Source: Okibacterium sp. HSC-33S16 | GTDB taxonomy: Bacteria; Actinomycetota; Actinomycetes; Actinomycetales; Microbacteriaceae | Direction: 5' to 3' | DNA: 64,000 nucleotides | NCBI RefSeq assembly: GCF_024171565.1 | Contig: NZ_JALJZZ010000001.1 | Coordinates: 806,001 to 870,000 of the forward strand | Shown: positions 20,763 through 29,225 of the stretch, piece after piece | How positions within the stretch are numbered: the stretch's first letter is position 1 | Layout: every line of letters begins with the position of its first letter | Translations under genes and position numbers: made by a program | Notes under the pieces: model-generated | The model's input: only the letters and a program-made list of their open reading frames with translations | Databases searched by the model: none | Told to the model about the DNA's origin: nothing

Positions 20763-21121
20763 TGTCCGTCCGCGAAGAACACCGCTGTTGGTCGCACCTC
20801 GATCACGCCGTACTGGGCAGTCGGGCATTTTTCGGCCCACGCGAGTGCAGCGTCGAGGTCGGGAACGTCGATGACGAAAACTCCATTGAGCTGCTCTTTG
20901 GTGTCCGCGAACGGGCCGTCCTGAATCTCTAAGCTCCCTTTGCGGAGCGTCAGCGTTGTCGATGCAGCAACAGGCTGGAGGATGTCGACGGTCACGAGTG
21001 CGCCCGCATTCTCGAGTGCCTTGGCGTAGGCATCGAACGCGGCACGAGCCGGTTCCATGTCTTCTTCGGTGATTCCCGCGTCTGCAGGCTCCGGATTGTT
21101 GAGCAGAAGTGCGTATCGCAT
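20744..21121 (-). CDS. YCII-related (DGPF-domain) protein
   Basis: A 125-aa protein with the YCII fold. The sequence opens MRYALLLNNPEPADAG and contains IQDGPFADTKEQLNGVFVID, the DGPF signature. YCII proteins are small dimeric alpha/beta barrels proposed to be enzymes or ligand sensors. AGAAAGGAACTGTC before the ATG is a good ribosome-binding site. It is the first gene of a two-gene operon with the ECF42-type sigma factor; the function of such pairs is not well established. Confidence 0.92.
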   Translation of the reverse strand: MRYALLLNNPEPADAGITEEDMEPARAAFDAYAKALENAGALVTVDILQPVAASTTLTLRKGSLEIQDGPFADTKEQLNGVFVIDVPDLDAALAWAEKCPTAQYGVIEVRPTAVFFADGQWRNSQ

Positions 21122-21292
21122 GACAGTTCCTTTCTTCTGGGTGGTCAGGCTAATGGCCGCTGATGTCAGCCGCTATAGAGATGACGAACGAGCCGGTTCC
21201 AGATCGACAGAATTGCCACATCTGCCCCCAACGAGGCTGATAAACACGGGCGGCACGCGAGCGGGATTCTGCGGCACGCCCCGAGTGGCAGA

Positions 21293-21298
21293 TACAAT
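21293..21298 (+). promoter_or_regulatory. -10 element upstream of the glycosyltransferase
   Basis: TACAAT lies about 85 bases before the TTG start at 21385 in the divergent region from 21122 to 21384. No clear -35 accompanies it. Confidence 0.35.
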
Positions 21299-21384
21299 AA
21301 ACACGATCGATCCCAGACGGCTACCAGCCAAGGGATGTGGTCGGAGGAACTCTCTCCGGCCGATGACGGAGGAAACCCCCGACC

Positions 21385-22647
21385 TTGCCAGATTCAGTTC
21401 GTTCGACAACCGACGGTTCAGATTCGCAGACCGCAGCCGACAAGAGGCCGCTTCGGATTCTCATCGGTGCAGACACTTTCTCTCCCGACGTCAACGGGGC
21501 TGCCCGTTTCGCGGAGCGTCTCGCCGCAGGGCTCGTCGGGCGGGGGCATGAAGTTCACGTTGTGGCGCCAGCCGCTTCGCGCAAATCCGGGACCTGGACG
21601 GAGACGCACGAAGGTCAGCAAATGACCGTGCACCGTTTGACGAGTTGGCGGTGGTACCCGCACGACTGGCTGCGGTTTGCGCTTCCATGGACGGTCAACA
21701 GGAACGCGGCGCGCATCATCGACGCAGTGAAGCCCGACGTCATCCACTCGCAGTCGTACCTCATCGTGGGCCGCGGCCTGTCGAACGAGGCGGCCAAGCG
21801 TGGCATTCGCATTATTGCGACGAACCACCTCATGCCGGAGAACGCACTCGAGTTCACCCTGCTGCCCGAACGATTCCGTGAGGGCCTGGTGCGCTGGGCC
21901 TGGAAGCTCGCTCGCGGAAACCTCAGCCTGGCGGAAGCCGTCACTACGCCGACACGTCGAGCCGCAGATTTCCTCGAGAAGTACACGGGTCTCACCGGAG
22001 TGCACGCGATCTCTTGTGGTATCGATGCCCACATGTACACGCCGAGTTTCGAGCCGCGCACCGAGAACCGCATCCTGTTTGTCGGCCGGGTTACCGGTGA
22101 AAAGCAGATCGATGTCCTGATCAAGGCGTTCGCCACTCTCGACCCGGCGCTCGATGCGAAGCTCGAGATCGTCGGAGGCGGCGACCAGAAGCGCAACCTG
22201 GAGAACCTCGCTGCGCAGCTCGGCCTCGGTGATCGAGTGATTTTCACCGGGTACGTCAGTGACGAGGAACTCCGTGCGACGTATACGCGTGCGACGGTTC
22301 TTGCCATGCCGTCGATTGCAGAACTGCAGAGCATTGTGACCATGGAGGCCATGGCATCCGGTCTTCCGGTGGTCGCAGCAAATGCCATGGCGTTGCCGCA
22401 CCTCGTCCACGACGATGCTAACGGTTACCTTTTCGAGCCGGGCAATGTCTCGGAACTTGCCGATCGATTGACGGATGTCCTCACTGCGTCAGAAGACAAG
22501 CTCACGGCCATGAAACGAGAATCGTTGAGCATGATCAAGGCGCACGACATCCAGCGCACGTTGGCCACGTTCGAGAGCATGTATCGTGGACAAGCGGTAA
22601 CCGACCCGGTTACCGAGGCGATTCCTATCCAGGTGTCTGACGACTAG
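21385..22647 (+). CDS. Family 4 glycosyltransferase (PimB-like)
   Basis: A 420-aa GT-B fold enzyme, probably transferring mannose from GDP-mannose to a lipid or glycan at the cytoplasmic membrane. The donor-side domain has NRILFVGRVTGEKQIDVLIKAF at about residue 225 and the EX7E motif ELQSIVTME around 312-320, followed by ASGLPVVAANAMALPHLV. The N-terminal domain begins after a polar 22-residue stretch with ILIGADTFSPDVNGAARF. The TTG start is supported by GGAGGAAA upstream. The acceptor is unknown. Confidence 0.9.
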   Translation: MPDSVRSTTDGSDSQTAADKRPLRILIGADTFSPDVNGAARFAERLAAGLVGRGHEVHVVAPAASRKSGTWTETHEGQQMTVHRLTSWRWYPHDWLRFALPWTVNRNAARIIDAVKPDVIHSQSYLIVGRGLSNEAAKRGIRIIATNHLMPENALEFTLLPERFREGLVRWAWKLARGNLSLAEAVTTPTRRAADFLEKYTGLTGVHAISCGIDAHMYTPSFEPRTENRILFVGRVTGEKQIDVLIKAFATLDPALDAKLEIVGGGDQKRNLENLAAQLGLGDRVIFTGYVSDEELRATYTRATVLAMPSIAELQSIVTMEAMASGLPVVAANAMALPHLVHDDANGYLFEPGNVSELADRLTDVLTASEDKLTAMKRESLSMIKAHDIQRTLATFESMYRGQAVTDPVTEAIPIQVSDD

Positions 22648-22656
22648 GCACCACTC

Positions 22657-22730
22657 GGGGCGGTAGCTCAGCTGGTTAGAGCAGCGGACTCATAATCCGT
22701 CGGTCACGGGTTCAAGTCCCGTCCGCCCTA
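22657..22730 (+). tRNA. tRNA with CAU anticodon (Met, or Ile2 after lysidine modification)
   Basis: A 74-base cloverleaf. Acceptor GGGGCGG (22657-22663) pairs with CCGCCCT (22723-22729) with a G1-U72 wobble; the anticodon loop is CTCATAA and the T-loop TTCAAGT. CCA is not encoded. Elongator Met and lysidine-modified Ile2 cannot be separated safely by eye. It lies 9 bases after the glycosyltransferase stop, and the accessory region starts directly after it. Confidence 0.93.
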
Positions 22731-22875
22731 CACTTAAACATCGAATGACCAGGTTTCTTGTCCGAGTAAAAGGACGGAAACTTGATGTGCTTAACGCTTG
22801 TTCAACGAATATTCATCAGCCCACGCCATCAGAAGGCCCCCGCTGGCACCGTGCACGGCCTGACTTGGGCGAAGG

Positions 22876-23280
22876 TGTTCATTTCGACTGGGGAACACCT
22901 TCAACGCCGTTTTTCGTGATGCCGACAATCATCACGCCGTAACCCTCGAAGGCGTCGGCGGCCCGTGTGGGCATGCGGTTTGCGGCGCCCAGGATGAATT
23001 TAGCGACCTTTTGTCTGCTCGTTTTGGAGACGAGGTCAGTGGGGCCTTTGAGTTCCACCACCGCAGCGGCCAAGGGTCGCAAAGCCAGAAGACTCGATCC
23101 TTGCCGCGACCGGTGAGCCAGAGCAACTCGCGCCTCGGCAAGAGACCTAGAAACCGGACACAGTGCCCGGCGATCCGGGATAGGTCCCTCTTCAACCGCC
23201 AAAAAAGGGTGAGACGAATAGGGACCTCGGCGCTGGAGCGGATGCGACTCCTCGCGCTCGATGCCGGGACCTGCCTCAGC
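22876..23280 (-). pseudogene. Decayed gene, unrecognised family
   Basis: On the minus strand the peptide AVVELKGPTDLVSKTSRQKV and its continuation AANRMPTRAADAFEGYGVMI have a protein-like composition, ending with a stop at 22879. Continuing upstream, another frame reads GKDRVFWLCDPWPL, which would join this stretch after a frame change near 23080. The fragment has no credible start and is short at both ends, so I read it as a frameshifted remnant. VELKG recalls PD-(D/E)XK-like cores, but this is too little to assign. The rest of 22731-23301 shows nothing else. Confidence 0.45.
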
Positions 23281-23301
23281 AATACCCGCCGCACGGGTCG
23301 C

Positions 23302-25236
23302 TCAAGACGGTCCGTCGGCAGCCCGCTCAGCGGCGTTGGCCGGGGAAGAGCCGGCGTTCGCCAGCGGATTCTCATCCATTTGCGCGGTGCTCACCGCGTC
23401 TTGTCGCCGGTCAAGCCGACCTCCGACCGCTCGCAGGGCAGCGAGGATCGTCGCTAGGTCGACAAGCTCCTGGATCAGGGCCCCGGCAGTCGCGGGAATC
23501 AGCCCGAAAGCCGCGATGATCATCAACAGGACCGAGATGGCAATGCCCAGCCAGATGCTCTGTAAAGCGATCCGAACGGTGTCCCGTCCGATTCTGACTG
23601 CGACGGCGACCCGCGAGATGTCATCGACAAGTATGACGGCATCCGCTGATTCGCTTGCCGCAGTGGCACCCTTGGCGCCCATAGCGATGCCGACATCGGC
23701 CGCTGCAAGTACGGGCGCATCGTTCACGCCGTCGCCGACCATGATGACCGGGCGCTCCGGGATGCTGCCCACTTCGGTGACTTTGTCCGCCGGCAGGCAC
23801 TCGGCGCGAACCCGGGTGATACCCAGCTCCGATGCGATGTGTTGTGCTGTTTCGGCGGCATCGCCGGTTAGCATCATGGACTGCCTGACACCCAACGCGT
23901 CTAGCCGTTGCAGCGTGATTTTCGCGTTCACGCGCAGGCGGTCGCTTGCGAGCAGCGCTCCGGCGTACACCCCGCCGATCGCGACATAGATAGCCAACTC
24001 GCCGGGTGCGATCTCCGTGCGCCGCGCGTTCGGAGCATGCTGGGCGACGAACGCGAATTTACCGACCACCACGTCGCGGCCTTGAATACGAGCGACCACG
24101 CCGTTCGTGGCGGCCTCTCGCGCCGACTCGGCCTCATGAAGCTCCAGTCCACGCTTTTCGGCCGCAGCGATCATCGACGCCGCAAGGACATGCGACGAAT
24201 ACTGCTCGGCGCTCGCTACGGAAGTCAGCACCTCGTCCGCTGTGAACGGATGCTCCGCCCGTACTTCGGAGAGGGCTGGTGTCCCATAGGTGAGGGTGCC
24301 GGTCTTGTCGAAGACAACTGTCCGAGCGGATGACAGTTGTTCGAGCACCCCACCACTCTTCACGATGACGCCGTTGCGCGCGGCTCTGCTCATGCCTCCG
24401 ATAAAGGCCACGGGCGCTGCGATAAGCAAGGGGCAAGGGGTGGCGAGCACGAGCACTTCGGCGAAGCGCACCGGGTCGCCACTCAGCCACCAGGCAACCG
24501 CTCCCAGAGCCAGGGAAAAGAGCGTGAACGGCACGGCGTACCGATCGGCGAGCCTGACGACCGGTGCTTTGCTTTCGGCGGCTTGGGCAACCAAGGCGAC
24601 GATCTGCTGGTATTGGCTAGCCGACGCTGTCTCTGTGGCCCGGATCTCCACCGCCTCCTGCCCGTTTACGGCGCCACTGAGCACTGCGTCTCCGGCCCGC
24701 TTCTGAACCGGGATGCTCTCACCCGTGATGGAGGATTGGTCGAGGGTGGCCTCTGAGGACAACAACACTCCATCAACCGGCACGATCTCGGAGGGGCGTA
24801 CGAGCAGCACGTCGCCCACGCGGACCTCGTTGATCGGTAGGTCGCTGTATCCTCCTGAAACAGATCGATGCGCGAGTTGTGGCGCCCGGTCGAGCAGCGC
24901 ATCCAGCTCGCGTTTGGCCCGGCGGTTGGCGAAATCTTCGAGTGCCTCGCCACCTGTCAGCATGAGAACCACGATCAAAGCCGCGATGTACTCGCCGACG
25001 AGGACAGTAGAGACGATTGCTGTCACCGCGAGGATGTCCAGTCCGAATTGTCGACGCAACAATGCCCGCACCATCCCCATGGCCTGCCACGCAGCTACCG
25101 CCAGTGAATAGGCGCTGAACAGCCATTGCACAAGCCAGCCTGAGCCCGTCAGCGCCAGCGCGACACCGGCGACGCCCACAGCAACGGTGAGCGTGACCGG
25201 CCAATACCGCTGTGCGAGGTGAAGGAATCCTGACAT
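23302..25236 (-). CDS. Heavy-metal P1B-type ATPase with PCPL metal motif
   Basis: A 644-aa metal-transporting ATPase. TGES (171-174), the phosphorylation motif DKTGTLT (Asp 310) and GDGVNDAP (501-508) are intact. The membrane metal-site motif is TPCPL (266-270) rather than the CPC of CopA or ZntA, and the HP motif of the N-domain reads SSH (347-349). No N-terminal CXXC metal-binding domain is present. The ATG at 25236 begins MSGFLHLAQRYWPVTL. It is divergent from a copper-storage protein gene, which suggests copper, but the motif class does not prove this. Confidence 0.9.
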   Translation of the reverse strand: MSGFLHLAQRYWPVTLTVAVGVAGVALALTGSGWLVQWLFSAYSLAVAAWQAMGMVRALLRRQFGLDILAVTAIVSTVLVGEYIAALIVVLMLTGGEALEDFANRRAKRELDALLDRAPQLAHRSVSGGYSDLPINEVRVGDVLLVRPSEIVPVDGVLLSSEATLDQSSITGESIPVQKRAGDAVLSGAVNGQEAVEIRATETASASQYQQIVALVAQAAESKAPVVRLADRYAVPFTLFSLALGAVAWWLSGDPVRFAEVLVLATPCPLLIAAPVAFIGGMSRAARNGVIVKSGGVLEQLSSARTVVFDKTGTLTYGTPALSEVRAEHPFTADEVLTSVASAEQYSSHVLAASMIAAAEKRGLELHEAESAREAATNGVVARIQGRDVVVGKFAFVAQHAPNARRTEIAPGELAIYVAIGGVYAGALLASDRLRVNAKITLQRLDALGVRQSMMLTGDAAETAQHIASELGITRVRAECLPADKVTEVGSIPERPVIMVGDGVNDAPVLAAADVGIAMGAKGATAASESADAVILVDDISRVAVAVRIGRDTVRIALQSIWLGIAISVLLMIIAAFGLIPATAGALIQELVDLATILAALRAVGGRLDRRQDAVSTAQMDENPLANAGSSPANAAERAADGPS

Positions 25237-25280
25237 GGGATCAGTCTTCACTGATTGTCGTCTTGACACACGAGGAATCA

Positions 25281-25329
25281 GGAATCTCCATAGCGCTTTG
25301 TTGTGGAACAACCGACATTCGGAGATTCC
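25281..25329. promoter_or_regulatory. Inverted repeat between the P-type ATPase and Csp genes
   Basis: GGAATCTCC (25281-25289) and GGAGATTCC (25321-25329) are perfect 9-base inverted copies enclosing a smaller GTTGT/ACAAC hairpin. They lie in the 200-base divergent promoter region, with a TTGACA at 25263-25268. It could be a metal-sensor operator or a hairpin; the wide spacing argues against one simple dimer site. Confidence 0.4.
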
Positions 25330-25436
25330 CTTATCAGTCACGCGCGGGGTAGTCAGGTTCGGACAAGGAGGCTACCGTCACTTTGAGGCCGGTAACCGGC
25401 CGGCACTCATTTCGCCGATGGAACAGGAGTAGAACG

Positions 25437-25859
25437 ATGACGCACATTACTTCAATGCTGGAAACCTATCCGAAGGACCTCGGCGACATCGACCGACAAA
25501 GACTGGCCGACTGTATCGCCGCTTGCTTCGAATGCGCACAAACCTGTACCGCCTGCGCAGACGCGTGCCTGAGCGAAGACATGGTCGCCGAACTCACCAA
25601 ATGCATCCGCACGAACCTGGACTGCGCCGACGTCTGCGTTACCACCGGCAAGATGCTCTCCCGCCACACCGGCTACGACGCCAACATCACCAGAGCCGTC
25701 CTCGAAACCTGCGCGATGACGTGCAAGGCGTGCGCTGATGAATGCGAACAGCACGCCGGTATGCACGAGCATTGCCGGGTCTGCGCCGAAGTATGCCGCC
25801 GCTGCGAAGCCGCCTGCAATGATCTGATCTCTTCCCTCGGCCGGGGATCCTCCGAGTAG
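25437..25859 (+). CDS. Four-helix-bundle copper-storage protein (Csp, DUF326)
   Basis: A 140-aa protein with 18 cysteines arranged as helical CxxxC and CxxC repeats along four helices (for example CIAACFECAQTCTACADAC and CAMTCKACADEC). Csp proteins bind many Cu(I) ions inside the bundle. No signal peptide is visible, so this is a cytosolic Csp3-like form. The ATG at 25437 follows GGAGTAGAACG. It is divergent from the metal ATPase and precedes a multicopper oxidase remnant, forming a metal-resistance block. Confidence 0.93.
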   Translation: MTHITSMLETYPKDLGDIDRQRLADCIAACFECAQTCTACADACLSEDMVAELTKCIRTNLDCADVCVTTGKMLSRHTGYDANITRAVLETCAMTCKACADECEQHAGMHEHCRVCAEVCRRCEAACNDLISSLGRGSSE

Positions 25860-25871
25860 AAGCAACAACAT

Positions 25872-26128
25872 GCGCTCTCGTCGCACGGCCGGATCTGCGC
25901 AGCACCAACGGACGCTTGCATTGTCGCCTGGACGCCGCCGAGGGCACGGTGGAGATCGTCGGCCGCAGGGCCACCGCCTTGAGCTTCAACGGTGGCATCC
26001 CAGAGCCAACGGTCCGGATGAAGGCCGGGGACCGGGTGGATATCACTCTGCACAACGCTCTTGACCACCCAACAAAGCTTCACGGGCACGGCCTGCATGT
26101 CTCGCCAGAGGGCAACAGCGACACCACC
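25872..26128 (+). pseudogene. Multicopper oxidase fragment
   Basis: The frame through 25872-26128 reads PDLRSTNGRLHCRLDAA, then LSFNGGIPEPTVRMKAGDR, then LHGHGLHVSPEGNSD, the first cupredoxin domain of a multicopper oxidase including the HGHGLH copper ligands. There is no start codon with a signal peptide, and homology ends abruptly near 26128, so about three quarters of the enzyme is missing. It follows the Csp stop by about 13 bases. The remaining sequence to 26264 shows nothing recognisable. Confidence 0.85.
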
Positions 26129-26264
26129 AGGACGTCCGTCGTGTCACGAGTTGCTTTATGTCGCTGACTGGCGACAAGCGTGCTTCCCGGCTAAGCCGGA
26201 GTGGCCCTCTGAAATGAGTCAGGGCGGCGAGGCGACTTCGCGTAGCAGGCAAGTCAATTGCCGT

Positions 26265-27299
26265 TTACTCCCTGCTCTTTCGAACTTCGGCTTCGGTCAT
26301 AAGTCGCAGCGAGTCCCAAGCCTCCAAGACCTCCTCGGGACTCGCGGGTCGAGCACCGCCAGCCAGGTGCACGTTCTCGGTCGACGCGGACGTCGTCGCG
26401 ATGACGCTGTCGCCTTCCATCCGTGCGTAGCCGGTGCCGTCGGTTAACCGCCACAGCCCGCCCTCCTGGACGCACCAGGCTGCGTAGTCCTGCATCGTGT
26501 CTGTGGGTTCGAGTCCCATATTGGGGGCGGAGATATACCAGCACGGCGTAGTCTCCGGATTCGTGGGGATAGGGTTCCGGTCGATAACGACTTCCACGAC
26601 TCCGCCGTCGACAGTGGTAGAAAGCGTTCGAGGCGGCCCACCGTCGGAAACGACCCCGAAAATCGTGCCACCGGGAAGGTCCGCGACGATCGGAAAGGTC
26701 CCGCTCTGGATGTAGGCCTCAAAGTTCGCGTCCTCCTGCGCGGCCGCTTGCTGTGCATCCAGCGCTTCCCGCTCGGCCTGCCAAGAACTCACGTGCTGGC
26801 CGTTTGAGGTGGTGATCACAACAAGGACCCCGATCAGAAGTGCGATGCCAACCACGCCGACGACCCGCAGCCGCCATGTCACAAGGAACAGGCCGAGTGT
26901 CAGTGCTGCAGGGACCGCAACCAACACGTGCACGAGCTCGAAACCGGGTTCGACCCAAATCATCGGGACTGTGCCGAAGTCAAACAGCGCAATACCCAGC
27001 CCGACGAAGGCAATGAACGTTACGACGGTGGCCGCGGGCATGGCGCCTGGGATGTTCCGGCGACCGGTGCATACGGAGACGATAATCGAGATCAGAATCA
27101 CCGCAAGAACGGGGGCGATGATCAATAGCGGCAGGCCCGCCCACCCAGCGAGAAGCAGAACCACGGTGCTCCTCAAACCGAAATTCAGAGTTGCCCACAA
27201 AACGATCGCGGTCAGGACCAGCGCGATCACAGATCGCAGCGAAGTCGGTGGCGGGAGCACCCTGACCAATCGGGGGCGAGTGTCGGTCGTGCCCGTCAC
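26265..27299 (-). CDS. Unknown membrane protein with C-terminal extracytoplasmic domain
   Basis: A 344-aa protein I do not recognise. Residues 22-180 hold five hydrophobic segments (for example SVIALVLTAIVLWATLNFGL and VVGVVGIALLIGVLVVITTS). A helical Ala/Gln/Glu stretch (190-210) links to a 140-residue soluble domain with two cysteines (PCWYISAP and AWCVQEGG), likely outside the membrane and perhaps disulfide-bonded. It is transcribed toward the multicopper oxidase remnant. No neighbour suggests a role. Confidence 0.75.
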   Translation of the reverse strand: MTGTTDTRPRLVRVLPPPTSLRSVIALVLTAIVLWATLNFGLRSTVVLLLAGWAGLPLLIIAPVLAVILISIIVSVCTGRRNIPGAMPAATVVTFIAFVGLGIALFDFGTVPMIWVEPGFELVHVLVAVPAALTLGLFLVTWRLRVVGVVGIALLIGVLVVITTSNGQHVSSWQAEREALDAQQAAAQEDANFEAYIQSGTFPIVADLPGGTIFGVVSDGGPPRTLSTTVDGGVVEVVIDRNPIPTNPETTPCWYISAPNMGLEPTDTMQDYAAWCVQEGGLWRLTDGTGYARMEGDSVIATTSASTENVHLAGGARPASPEEVLEAWDSLRLMTEAEVRKSRE

Positions 27300-27640
27300 A
27301 GCTGGTCGCGGGGTTCGCTTGGCCGACCGGTCTCGTTCATGAGCCGAGTCAATCTCATCCCGCCCCGATGATCAAGCAAATCGCCAACGCCGATGCGTGG
27401 GCGACTAGCTGCATTCCGGCTTGAGATGATGATTGCCGAATGTACTTAGCCGACGCTTGCTACCGAACGCTCTCGGCGTCGCCGACCGAGGTCTTGATGC
27501 CTTAGCCCGATTGCGACTAAACATGCCACCCCTGTGCGGGTAGACAACCGTCGCCCATAATTGAGCCAGCTGCATCGACTGCTCCTGTGCCTACCGCACT
27601 CCGCGGCAGACCTTTCGATCCGGCAGGAAAGAAGAACCTG
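27300..27640. other. 341-base stretch without a gene
   Basis: Between the divergent membrane protein and alcohol dehydrogenase genes. I see no RNA gene, hairpin terminator or credible small frame; it should contain both promoters, but no clear -35/-10 pair stands out. Confidence 0.5.
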
Positions 27641-28688
27641 ATGAAAGCACTGCGCTACGTCGAAATCGGCAAGCCTCCCGTCGTCCTCGACATTCCTATC
27701 CCGAAGCCCGGACCCGGTCAGGTGCTCCTCAAGGTCACAGCCGGGGGCGTCTGCCACTCCGACGACTACGTGATGAGCCTCCCCGAGAAGGACTACCTTG
27801 AGCAGAGCTACCCGCTGCCGTTGACCCTCGGCCACGAGGGCGCTGGCATCGTTCACGAGCTCGGCGAGGGTGTCGACTCGACGCTCAAAGTCGGCGACCC
27901 GGTAGCTGTCTACGGGCCGTGGGGCTGCGGCCGTTGCCACAACTGCTCGATGGGTATGGAGAACTACTGCACGAATGCAGCCGCCGAGGGCATCCGTCCT
28001 CCCGGGCTCGGCAGCCAGGGTTCGATGGCTGAGTACATGATCGTTGACGACGCCCGGCACCTCGTCCCGCTCGGTGATCTCGATCCGGTACAAAACGTGT
28101 CGCTCACCGACGCTGGCCTCACCCCGTACCACGCGATTAAGCGATCACTGCCGAAGCTCGGCGCGGGAACCTTCGCCGTCGTCATTGGCACTGGCGGACT
28201 CGGACACGTGGGCATCCAGATCCTGAAGGCGCTCTCGGGCGCAACAGTGATCGCTCTTGACGTTAGCGATGAAAAGCTGAAGCTGGCCACCGAGGTCGGA
28301 GCTGATCACGTGTTGATTAGCGATGCGACCGCCGATGAGGGGATCCGGAAGCTCACCGGGGGACTCGGTGCCAACGCCGTGTTTGACTTCGTCGGAGCGA
28401 ACCCGACAATGGCGCTTGCCCAGAGCGTGGCCGCACTCGATTCGGATGTAACCATTGTCGGCATAGGCGGAGGCACCATGACCCTTGGCTTTGGCTCGAT
28501 CGCCTTCGACGCAGCTGTGCGCATACCCTATTGGGGACCCCCGCTCCGAGCTGATTGAGGTCCTCGACCTCGCCCGTGCCGGAAAGATCCACGTGCAGAC
28601 CGAGACGTACAGCCTCGAGAATGGTCCCAAAGCCTACGAGGACCTCGCAGCGAACAGCATTCGGGGCAGAGCCGTCATCGTTCCCTAG
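27641..28688 (+). pseudogene. Zinc alcohol dehydrogenase with a frameshift
   Basis: The gene starts at ATG 27641 after AGGAAAGAAG and codes for a medium-chain NAD-dependent dehydrogenase. Catalytic zinc ligands are Cys 38 and His 64/Glu 65, the structural zinc cysteines are 96, 99, 102 and 110, and the nucleotide loop is GTGGLGHVGIQ. The frame breaks at a run of five C's (28538-28542). Removing one C continues the protein as RSELIEVLDLARAGKIHV to a stop at 28688, giving about 349 aa, the normal length. As written, translation ends at 28558. It could be a real recent mutation or a homopolymer sequencing error. Confidence 0.88.
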
Positions 28689-28904
28689 TCGGGGCATGGC
28701 GCACGACTGCAACCGTTGAATCACGCCGCGCTTGAAATGATTTCGAAGCGCGGGCGCCTGGCGAACAGCTTGTTTCGGCTCAGTAGTTTTGCACGCGTCG
28801 GATCGACCACTGCGCCTGAACTCCCCAATCGAACAGCGCCACCGCTCATCTGACGAAGTCGTTCGGGTCCAGCAAAGCCGATGACGGGGAGGGGCAGCGA
28901 CCCC

Positions 28905-29075
28905 CTATTCCAATTGCTTCCGGTGATCCTCGATGTCTGGCGTGGCGCGCACCACGTCCGCGATCTCTTCCTCTGGTCGAGGGGCGATGTTCTCGTCCAC
29001 TTCCAGCTCGGGAATCGAGGATTCATTCACACCGGGTACACGATGTCGCGGCGGCTGCTGGGCATTCGAGGACAC
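28905..29075 (-). CDS. Small acidic protein, 56 aa
   Basis: A GTG at 29075 preceded by AAAGGA at good spacing opens a 57-codon frame ending at TAG (28905). The product is strongly acidic in its second half: SSIPELEVDENIAPRPEEE followed by IADVVRATPDIEDH. It has no hydrophobic segment or cysteine and is probably disordered or helical. I do not recognise a family. The ribosome-binding site and biased composition make it likelier than the overlapping plus-strand frame. It lies just upstream, on the opposite side, of the hemerythrin-like gene. Confidence 0.6.
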   Translation of the reverse strand: MSSNAQQPPRHRVPGVNESSIPELEVDENIAPRPEEEIADVVRATPDIEDHRKQLE

Positions 29076-29225
29076 AATGAATCCTTTCGTCGGCGAAACA
29101 CTTCAAGCGTAACGGGTGGCGAATCAGACTCATCTGGAGTGGGAGAACGGGCTGAGTCATCCCGAGTCTGGCTCCTAGTCAGTCCGCTGTCGTGTGAAGG
29201 GTTGGCGCGCGGGGTGCAATCTCGG

